Below, piece after piece: positions 1-8,676 of a stretch of 21,349 nucleotides of DNA. How positions within the stretch are numbered: position 1 is the first letter of the stretch; every line of letters starts with the position of its first letter. The notes beneath the pieces are model-generated. The model was not told the DNA's origin, ran no database searches, and worked only from the letters and a program-made list of their open reading frames with translations. The stretch lies in the NCBI RefSeq assembly GCF_000003605.2, contig NW_003120925.1, forward strand, positions 49,588 through 70,936, written 5' to 3'. The position numbers were made by a program, and so were the translations under genes. The DNA is from Saccoglossus kowalevskii (Eukaryota; Hemichordata; Enteropneusta; Harrimaniidae).

Positions 1-107
1 AATAATATTTTGTATATACTTTAACTTGTAAATAAAGACCATATATATATTGTCACATCAATCCTTCATGGACATTACCGGTATGTCACCTTTGCTATTT
101 TTTTTAG

Positions 108-280
108 CTTTCATTAAAGGTTTTCTGACCCAGCTAGAGTGTATACCTGAGGACCTCAAAGTCGAATTCTTGGAAGATGTTTTACTCCAAGCCGAGTCGA
201 ATTGTGAGAAGACTAAAGATGGGCGAGCAAAATGGATGTTCCAGACTGTAATTGCTGTTGTTAGAAAAGAGTCAACGTAA
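108..280 (+). CDS. Gene A, terminal coding exon of a JHAMT-like methyltransferase (partial)
   Basis: This is the last exon of a gene whose earlier exons lie upstream of the window. The acceptor is a T-rich tract ending in TTTTAG at 107. The exon is entered in phase 1 and stays open for 57 codons to a TAA at 278-280. Its protein aligns without gaps to the last exons of genes B and C: FIKGFLTQLEC, then EFLEDV, CEKT, DGRA, W and a final RKE followed by two extra residues (S, T). In the JHAMT-like family this is the C-terminal region, after the SAM-binding core. By eye about 36 of 55 positions match gene C and fewer match B. The ATG further upstream in the same frame (position 50) lies in the intron and is not a start. 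Identification as an exon is firm; the enzyme name rests on the likeness to gene B. Confidence 0.82.
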
Positions 281-346
281 TGCCTTATTGCACGTGATGA
301 CATGACAATAACAGTTCAATCACATGGTGGATACATACCATTGACG

Positions 347-417
347 AATAAAATTACGTGTGTACATAGTATTATCTATGACAATATATGATATTTGCAT
401 AGTTTGCATTTAATAAA
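347..417 (+). promoter_or_regulatory. Candidate polyadenylation signals of gene A
   Basis: AATAAA occurs at 347-352 and again at 412-417, which is 67 and 132 bases after the stop codon of gene A. Both are at plausible distances for 3' end formation. In such AT-rich DNA the hexamer also occurs by chance, so the choice between them is open. Confidence 0.45.
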
Positions 418-1800
418 AGTAAACATTTTGGCTTGTATGCTTTATATGGTTTATAATAAAATGTTTATCTTACCACATATATAGCAGCTAAATTTTGTTT
501 TTTTTATTTGACAATGGTTTGACAAACCCTTGAGGACATGTTGCCTAGTTATACATTCGTGTATACAAAATGCTTTATTATAAATAGTATACATGCTCTC
601 AGTGGAGAAATGATAAAGGCATGAGCTGGAATAGAACTCATACATAGTCTTGTAAAAGAAATATTTTTGTCAGTTTGCCAATGAAACCGAATGCAACAAC
701 ATGCACATACCACAGAACGTTATGTTTAAGAAGTCGTGTATTGAAATTGGTCTTAATAAGTGCAAAGTGATTTATATTCGGGAAGGAGACTCAACAGGGA
801 GTATTCAATTTGACAATGATTAATAATCGCTATTGCGAAATGAAGCTTTTGGTCGTGTTAATCGTGAGAAATAGAATGCCTAAATGACATTGGAGTAAAT
901 GGAAAAGATGTAAGAATGATTGATACTTATACTTGACACAGAAAGTATATATCTGATAAGAGATTAAATCCAGATCAAGCTGGGAGTTGGACAAGGGTGT
1001 GTACTTTCAAAGTGTTTTATTTTTCAATTTAGACAGGAAGATCTTTAGACACATCTAAGACTACAAAAGCGTTAAAATAAGTTGTTTTAACATCACCAAC
1101 ATGAGGTATGCAATACAGACCATACTATCCTACATTTAGGCAATAGCAGAAAAAAATATAATATAAAATAAATGTCAAGACAACAAAAACAATACGTAAG
1201 ACAGCCAATAAACAATAAGTTAAAATCAGCATAGCATGTACAGAAATAGAAAAGGTATCAAAGTTTATATATCCGGAGCTGAAGTTGATAAATGTGATGA
1301 GAAAATGAAACGTATAAATAAGTATTCTGAAAAATGAGCAAAGTACTAATATCAAGAACTATGTCTCTCGAGACAAGAAAACAGACCGGGATTCTTTAGT
1401 GTTGCATCTGACATGTTATGTTTCCATGTTGTATAGTGTCTCACTAACTAGAAGCCTAACGTCACAACATAATTGTAAGAAGTTCTTTGGTCCGAAAGTG
1501 AGAATATAGAAGGAGTTTTCAAAATAGACACTAATTGTATTATTTATCCGCTTGCTACTATATTGTGTAAGGTTGTTAAGAGGTGCCAAAATGCACTTTA
1601 ACATTTTCACCCGCACTTTCAACTGAACGTGAATATATTCAATTTGCAACTTTAGCCATAATCTGAAATCTTAAATAAACATCTCACAATATAAGTAGTA
1701 CAATTAATTCCTGCCTTGGGATATTTAGATAATTTTTTAATGTTTAACAATGAATGTCAAATATGTTTGTGTATCTGTCTGTCCATCTAGGGATTCTTAG
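418..1800. other. Intergenic, no recognised feature
   Basis: AT-rich sequence downstream of gene A. I see no exon-like segment, RNA gene or recognisable transposon protein on either strand. The short open frames here have low-complexity, hydrophobic translations typical of chance frames in AT-rich DNA. Confidence 0.6.
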
Positions 1801-1884
1801 TTTCAAAGTATGATTCAAAGTATGATTCAAAGTATGATTCAAAGTATGATTCAAAGTATGATTCAAAGTATGATTCAAAGTATG
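1801..1884 (+). repeat. 12-bp minisatellite, seven copies
   Basis: Seven consecutive copies of ATTCAAAGTATG lie head to tail. Only the first differs, by one base (TTTCAAAGTATG). The near-perfect identity suggests recent expansion by replication slippage. The unit is a multiple of three, but no coding context surrounds it. Confidence 0.95.
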
Positions 1885-3064
1885 ATATTTGAATGAGTAA
1901 TCATATAGAACTTTCGTTCTTCACGTCGCCAGTTGATGTCGGGTACAAGTTACTTCTTGACGTAACCCCTGCTGCCATGGAACCCATTAAAATATATAAT
2001 GATTGGATTAAGGAAATACATTTTACCCCAATCACATTCAATATCACAAGAAGTTCACAGTAGTTTTATAATCTCATTTAATACATATGTGTTATCATAT
2101 AAAAAAAAAACTTCTACCCCAACATATATTTTACGTTATTAAAAAATGTATTCACTACTTATTACTCAAAAATTGGTTTACCATAATCGTGTAATGTAAT
2201 GCTATTCCCATCAACACAGCCGTGTTCATGTCTGGTCTTCTTTAAACACACCAATAGTTTATGGTTTCAGGTATCACAACTGTTTGTCAGTTGCCTATAT
2301 AATTCTAAAGAGAAGGACACAATGTTCTGTTAGAGGTGTTCAGAAGAATCCTGGGAGAGCAAAGAGAACTGAGTAATAAACGTATTAAGTCTGCACAACT
2401 ATTTCTGAGGATTCAGTTTTCTTCGATGAAAGATGTGCAATATACCATCCTGCTATACGCACTCTTGACTTTTAGGGGGAATACATCATTATAGTACATA
2501 AATGTAATCACCACTGCATAATGATCTCTTTAATTGCAGGTCATATTTTAAACAAACTGTCATACAACAGTCCAACCACAGCAGCCAACGTAATTGATGT
2601 GCGCCTTAGTACATAGCGTTTCAGATGATAAGCGGAAGGTTCATTAGCAAATAAGAACCAGATAAATTGAGCGTGCTTTGAATGTTGATAGGTAAAATGG
2701 TGGTATGAACTCTGCGTGCATTTACAGTGAAGTAGAACATACACGACAAACATATGTTTCCTCTCCCTGCCTATAATGAAAATTTAGAAAATAATTAAAA
2801 ATAATTCACGATTCCTGAAAAAAATGACAGTAACAATTTCGGCAGCAAATATACTAATTCATTTGTAAACAGTTTACAATCCGGATCTGCCCCAGTTCAA
2901 TAGTAAAAATCATGCTAAAAAGCATCCTATGTAGAGGTGTGTTCAACCCCAAGCTATGCACGTATTACATAATATTGTATAACTAAACTTTGTGCCCATG
3001 CACAACGCATCATATACAGCAGTAGGAGGTGACAATTACCTTTTGAATGACAACGAGTAATTGA
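1885..3064. other. Intergenic, no recognised feature
   Basis: AT-rich noncoding sequence with a short A tract near 2101-2110. No exon with similarity to the methyltransferase genes, no RNA gene and no transposon protein was seen on either strand, apart from a very weak similarity just before 3065 that is described under the duplicated block. Confidence 0.55.
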
Positions 3065-3345
3065 CATGCCAGCACAATTTCAAATATACATATGCAAATT
3101 GACTTCAATAATAATACTATAAAATAGATGTTTTTGCCCATACTGTTTGTGTCAACAATTATCACTCGTATTTGTGTGGGATGGTCATTGAGTTATTTAT
3201 GAAGTAAATCTTTTACATACCTTTTACAGACATATACGTAGGACATTGGCTCTAAAAGTGTATGTCGTATTTAATTCATTCGTACATGACCAGCATGACT
3301 TACACTGGAAAATATAATTCGCCATCTTTATTCCATGTTAATTCG
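3065..3345 (+). repeat. Duplicated noncoding block, copy 1 (mate at 11650-11905)
   Basis: This block is clearly homologous to 11650-11905. Shared stretches include CTTCAATAATAATACTATAA, CAATTATCACTCGTATTTGT, TGGTCATTGAGTTATTTATG, TTGGCTCTAAAAGTGTATGT and GCCATCTTTATT, with scattered substitutions and small gaps. The second copy starts about 12 bases after the stop codon of gene B and contains its likely poly(A) signal; in this copy the same site reads AAGTAAA and is broken. The pair is either a trace of tandem gene duplication or a dispersed repeat; position behind gene B favours the first. Confidence 0.85.
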
Positions 3346-4564
3346 CGCTCTCTATGTTAGGTGTTTCCGAAATGCGTCAAAATAAAGTGTTTCAATTTGT
3401 TGCATTATTCCGTGAACGTTCTATCAATAAACGCTTTAAGGATACATTAAAAGTTGTTTTTTGTGTATGTACAATGTGTTTAATTTTCACGTGTTTGTCT
3501 GTCATAATATACGACCTCTTACCCGTGTCATTGTGTTATTGCTAGTGTTGAATGATGTCTTCCTCGGGTGTCACGGTGTGATCACTTCGTATATATTAGA
3601 CAAAAGACTTCCTTTGAAGGTCGAGTAATTGTGACGTCATCATTTTGTGTGGGTACTTCTTCTGTAAATGGGTCATCTCGTTAGTTTGAGACATTCAGTA
3701 TATCGTGTTCAAGCAGCCAACAAACTATCTACTACGTCATTGCTTTATATGTACAAACGTCAAGTTCTGTGTACTATAACTACTTTTGTAAGGTGAGCAG
3801 TAAGCATGACTAGTTTTCTAACCTATAATCGTTGCAATTACTTGCAATTCACTGTTTATATCTTATAAAAACATGTTCACGTATAAGTCGTTTTGATTAT
3901 TATAAGTGCTTTGTGGCACAAGATGTGGGTCAACAATTGCACTGTACTCCGTCTTTTACTAAATCAAATGGCCATTATTTATATTCACCAGAAGAGAGTA
4001 CAGTTTTTTTACTGGTGTGAATATCTCGAAGTCATACTACTCTTTAGTCTACTATACTGTAGTCGGAAGAGGACATGTTTTTGAACGCTCATGCTGTCGG
4101 CCAACTGGCTATTCTTTGCAAGTACAGTGCTTCAATTTTAACGTTTCCACCTTTTGTATATAATGTTACCGATTGTCTATGGCTATTTATCATTTATTTT
4201 GTTAGTCATTTTATAGTTTTCGATATGTTTTTGTTTGAGTGGAGTCAGAGCGAAGACCGGCTAAGATGGCGGCCGCTTAAACAAAGGCTTCGACCACAGC
4301 TGCTATTAATTTAACATAAAAACCATGCGGTTCGCTGTGAAAGTGTGGGCGGGATTCCAGTCCAAACATATGTAGAAGCAGCGGCTGATTTAGTCGAACG
4401 CAACAGCATTATTGCTGTTTCCAGGTTGAACAAATCTGTTGTGATTTTCTTGTCGTCTGTGTAGTGTGTTGACAGGGTCTGTGCTAATGGGATGGATGGT
4501 TATTGGGGATTTTTCTATCTTTATTGAACCACCTGTGCATGAAGGCGCGACGAACTGAAACGCC
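3346..4564. other. Intergenic, with CRE-like and YY1-like motifs
   Basis: No gene is recognised. TGACGTCA, the consensus CRE site, lies near 3632. AAGATGGCGGC, which matches the YY1 consensus, lies at 4263-4273 in a short GC-richer stretch. Such motifs can mark promoters, but no exon follows that would support one, and related GCCGCCAT motifs elsewhere in the window sit in repeats. The open frames at 3354-3545 and 4075-4314 have no recognisable domain. Confidence 0.4.
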
Positions 4565-4970
4565 GATAGTTACCCAAAAAGAGGTGTCTCACTTAGACAA
4601 TTTCAGACATTATTAGACGATAATATTGATGTTATAAATAATATCGGAGAAAAACGAACTGACCCAATAGTTATCCAAAGATATATAATATCGATATTAT
4701 CGATAATATCGAAGAAAAGCGAACTGCCCCAATACTTACCAAAAAAAGAGATGTCTAACTTAGACATTTTAGACATTATTAGACGATAATATTGATATTA
4801 TCGATAAAATACGTGAGGAAAACGAAATTGCCCTATAGTTACCCAAAGAGAGATGTCTAATTTAGATATTGTTAGGCATTATTAGACGATAATATCGATA
4901 CTATCGAAAATATCGGAGAAAAACGAACGGCCCTAATAGAGATGTCTAACTTAGACATTTTTAGACATGA
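4565..4970 (+). repeat. Degenerate tandem array of palindrome-bearing units
   Basis: Three to four related units begin near 4565, 4731, 4834 and 4932. Each carries a TTACCCAAA-like start, GATGTCTAACTTAGACATTT (arms GTCTAA/TTAGAC around one base), GACATTATTAGACGATAATA, an ATCGATATTATCGATA-type palindromic core, and GGAGAAAAACGAAC. The unit length is uneven: about 165, 103 and 90 bases. ATAATATCGATATTAT at 4685-4700 is a perfect 16-bp palindrome. The origin could be an internally repeated miniature transposon or a satellite; no coding capacity is seen. Confidence 0.85.
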
Positions 4971-6489
4971 GTGAAAACCGAATAGGAATCACTTCGGTGA
5001 GAATGCTAATTAAAAGTTGTTTACTCGCACTGGCACCGAATCAGATTACAGCTCCACAATTTGAATAACATTTCCATTGTCATTTTTAAGAGTGAAATAA
5101 CTAAACCCCAGCACCACTACCACCATAATTCTAGCCTACACTACGCTACGTTGCAACATTTTATCCCGTGTCAGCTACATTTCCAGTTCAAAACTACGAG
5201 ATACGACTAGCAGCAGAACATTCACATGTTTCCGTGACTGGTCCGCCATTTGCAATGTGTCCCAACCTTTTAAATGTCATGTTTACTTTCACACACCCAC
5301 TCTCGAATAATCAATGACATCATGAATAATTAATAGTAGTCAAATAATCACATATTGTTGTTTTACCACAAAAAATATTATTCATGGTCAGCTTTTACAC
5401 ACACATGTAAAAATTCACATTAGTCCGGCTAATGAGCGCTTTGAATGTTTTCAAAAACTGACTTTGATCGGTGACGTCATCAGGTGCTCTATTGAAGTAG
5501 GTCTGTGATTTATTGACTAAACCAGTCAGAGGTCTCGCTGAAATCTCGTTACATAGGTATTGGTTCAGATGTATGTGGCGATAGTTAAAAATATACCGAA
5601 GTACGTAACAAAAAACATAACAAATACAAAATAATTAAATAATAACCACTGAATTTGTCATAAAAAACATAAAATCAACAGATTGCTGTACAGCGTAATT
5701 TTAGCGTTTCACAAGTATACTGTCAAATGCATATATATATATATTTGTTATGGCTACTGTGACAGTATACTTTTAATTATTGCCATGGCATCCATTTCTG
5801 GCGCTACTTTCAATATTAATCGTTGCCGGGATGCAATGAAAAGGTACCGCGCATTTACGGTAAGTTGTTAAAGCGTGATCATTGGAGTAATTTATATTTT
5901 CTACAAGAAACCGACTCTTTGTCATGAGATGAAAACGCTTGGTAAGTTGTGTGGTAGGAAAGGGGCGTTTTTTCTCATGGTACGACTAATCATGCTGACG
6001 TAGCCATTTTATTTGCGCCAAACTCAACTGTGAATAACATATCTGTCACTGAAATTATATCTGGCCATTTGCTGTATGCACATGGTAAAATTAATAGTAA
6101 CCCATTGAACCTCTTTATCATCATGGCAACAATACTAACTTCACATGGGGGCGTGGTAACACTCTCGTACGCTTCGACAGATTTTACATCTACAAGCACA
6201 TGTTTTCATAAAGTTGAAAACAAAATGGAGTAATAAACAAATTGCTTTCTTCATAAATATTTTTTCAATGGGTGCAGAAAACTTTGTATTTGCCCAAAGA
6301 AAATAATAGGCAAAATCTCACAAAGTCACCATCTCGCATTGACAGTATGCGCCCTGAATACGTACAGCGAGCGGTATTTATACTCCGATTATCATCATCC
6401 GTGTTTAAAATTCACTGATTATTTTTTACTCGAGCCGGTAATCTCTCGTATGGCAAACACTTATTATGCACTAAACTCAACACTATATT
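4971..6489. other. Intergenic, no recognised gene
   Basis: AT-rich noncoding DNA. A consensus CRE-like site GTGACGTCATC lies near 5471, a dinucleotide AT run near 5731-5744, and an inverted repeat spans 5713-5772. No exon or RNA gene is recognised. The open frame starting at 6339 only becomes protein-like near 6490, where retrotransposon similarity begins. Confidence 0.5.
5713..5772. repeat. 13-bp perfect inverted repeat around an AT run
   Basis: AAGTATACTGTCA at 5713-5725 is the exact reverse complement of TGACAGTATACTT at 5760-5772. The 34-base loop holds an alternating AT run. This could extrude as a cruciform or fold as an RNA hairpin. No function is assigned. Confidence 0.8.
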
Positions 6490-7220
6490 TCATCATCTTA
6501 CCTGCATTGTACTCTGACTTGCTACGATGTCGGAAGCCGCTTGACAAGAAGCATATTTTTATTGATTCAAACGTCACCGACATTCTTGCTGATGCATTGT
6601 TTTACAACCCACATATTTGTCATTCAGTGCGGAATGAACGGTTTCATTTAAAAAAACTTCGCCGCTGCAGGCGTTTTGATGGTACGTAACCTGTTTGACA
6701 TTGAAAATAACGCCTGGATTCTTAGCGCATTCTTTGTTAATAAGGTCAGGCGCATACTTGACCTTAATTTGATTGTTGTACATGATGCCATCCTTGGCAA
6801 ATGAAAAGCATACATTAATACAAAATCAAAAGACAGTGAATCAACCTTTATCTAGTCACCTCAGTTTCCAGCTACATTTCTCAGATGCCACTTTACAAAC
6901 ATGAAAAAAGCGCTATTTACAAATATCTCATAGCGGTTATGAACAAAACTCGACATCGGGACAAACTTGACGCTGTGTGGCGTGATCTACTGGCATTGTC
7001 TGCAGATATTAAACCCAATTTCAAAGGGTGTTAGACTCGTCCATCACAGAACGTGAGGCAATGGCGTGTAATGCACGGAGCATGCATACACCACCGCTGG
7101 TTTTCCTATTGGGCCAAATTTTGCTGATTCTGGGGTGACCTGGATTCCCTCATTCACATTTTTGTTGAATGTCTGGTGATTGGCGCCCTCTGTTGCTATA
7201 TTTCTCGCATTTTCTACTGA
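6490..7220 (+). mobile_element. Decayed non-LTR retrotransposon 3' end (L1/Tx1-like)
   Basis: Three reading frames together resemble the region from the end of the reverse transcriptase to the C-terminal zinc knuckle of L1/Tx1-type elements. Frame one (6498-6689) shows LPALYSDLLR, then VTDILADALFYNPHI, the connection region usually read as LPxFYxDLL and PLFxNPxI. A frameshift near 6670 leads to GVLMVRNLFD and then VVHDAIL, ending at a TGA at 6802. A third frame from about 6909 gives AIYKYLIAV, VWRDLLAL, RQWRVMHGA and HIFVEC. The knuckle reads FC-stop-FWG where FCxFCG is expected, so one cysteine is now tryptophan and a TGA interrupts it; a TAG lies at 7032-7034. At least two frameshifts and two stops make this a dead copy. 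The clade call is by eye. Confidence 0.72.
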
Positions 7221-8466
7221 TCTTTTACAACCTGGTTTGACGGTCCCTCCTTGGTGGTTTGTTATTTTGCCATCTCACCACTCACGTAGATTGCTTTCTC
7301 ATCAGTATGAGAATATTTTTTATCCTTATCACTGCAAAAGCTCTATCCATATCTCACGGCGGAATAAGTGGGAGGGGGGTTCTTTAGTAGATCCGTTGGA
7401 AATTCTCAAAACTCGCCAGCAGAATTAAATCTTAGTACCACAGTACTTCAAACTTGTGAAACAGGAGGACAGATTCGAATACATTTGGACCACAAATGAC
7501 ACTCTCTATTCCCTGGAAAATGGAAAATTACAAATTCTTTTGTGAACTTTATCTCAAACAGTTATGGTTCAGAGGTTTTTACACTTATGTAATTCAACTT
7601 GTCGTTTGGTTTAATCTTGTTGTTTCATGTCTGTGTCTACTTCAATACATCTCATTCAATGCCGTTGTTTGTTTGTTTGTTTGTTTGATTGATATTACAC
7701 ACCACGTTACGTGTCTGTATTTAATTTGGCAGTGGATTCGTAACCTCTTGTAGTGAGAATCAGTGTGACTGACCTGGTTTTATTCTAAGTTAAATATTCA
7801 ACAAATGTTAGAGCTTTTGTTTTATTTTACCCGTGAATCAAAAATCACTAATTATCTAAAATCATGCACACGCAGTAGTTGTCGCGTTGCTAGCATAGTA
7901 CACCCTTGGTAGGTGACATATCGTAGCCACGTATACATAAACCAGCCTGTCCATTAAATGCAATGACATCGGTTGCATACTAGTATAGTTATCTGACCAA
8001 TTGTTCTAACCGTATGTGTACAGCGCTGAATGTGTGTTAATTTACATAAATAGAGACATACTTTGTCCTTTTCTCATGAATAATTTCCGCTTTTGCCCCG
8101 GAACCTCAATCAGTAATTGTAATAGCTCAGTCATTATAGATGTGACCATCTTTTCCAAAAGTTGAGAAAAAACTCAGTATCCTTTCCATCTCCATACGTT
8201 GCACCTTTGCTCAAGAATCACAGTATCAAAGGGAATTAGAAGTTCAAGGCACGCAGCAGCGTCAGGAAACTGACGAGCAGAGTTCTTCCACAACTATCAA
8301 AATGTTGGTCGAGGGTTAAACCCACAATTATATTAGAACATTGAACAACTTGGCCAAGTAGTCTTATTAGAAAAGTTTTTTTAATATCGCATGGTATGCA
8401 TGGAATTATTACTTCTGTTTATTTATTATGCAAAGCCCTAACACATATGTTTTTCTTTTGTTTTAG
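7221..8466. other. Intergenic / upstream region of gene B
   Basis: Noncoding sequence between the retrotransposon remnant and the first coding exon of gene B. A TTTG tetranucleotide run lies near 7667-7688 and might be the tail of the upstream element. The stretch from about 8100 to 8310 is less AT-rich and could hold an untranslated first exon of gene B, but I cannot define its donor or a promoter. Confidence 0.4.
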
Positions 8467-8495
8467 ACCTGTTTCATTAAATCTCACTGCCAGTT
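8467..8495 (+). other. Gene B 5' UTR segment behind a splice acceptor
   Basis: A T-rich tract ending in TTTTAG at 8466 lies 29 bases before the start codon. Gene C has the same arrangement (TTTTACAG ending at 15011, start codon at 15031). This suggests an upstream noncoding exon in both genes. The position of that exon is not visible. Confidence 0.55.
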
Positions 8496-8676
8496 ATGAA
8501 CGCACAAGAAGCCTCATCATTTCCACGGTACAGAAGTCGTTTTGTCCATATCTCAGCCAGCGACGTATTACAGAGGCTGAGATTCAGTGAGTCAGATTCA
8601 TTACTCGACGTGTGCTGTGGATCAGGAGAGTTAACCAAACTTGTGACTGAAAATGCCAGGTTAAAGTCTACTACAG
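8496..8676 (+). CDS. Gene B coding exon 1 (N-terminus and SAM motif I)
   Basis: The exon runs from the ATG at 8496 to the donor GTGAGT at 8677 and encodes residues 1-60 plus one base. The start MNAQEASSFPRY is matched by MNAKEATSLSAY in gene C, which supports this ATG. Motif I, LLDVCCGSGELT, lies at residues 36-47. Confidence 0.87.

Noticed and set aside
3354-3545. Small open frame with a hydrophobic C-terminal half, possible membrane peptide
   Set aside because: Hydrophobic stretches are common in chance translations of T-rich DNA; no start context, splice site or homology supports it.
7180-7428. 82-codon plus-strand open frame beginning with MAPSVAIFLAF
   Set aside because: It overlaps the end of the retrotransposon fossil in a different frame and shows no recognisable family.
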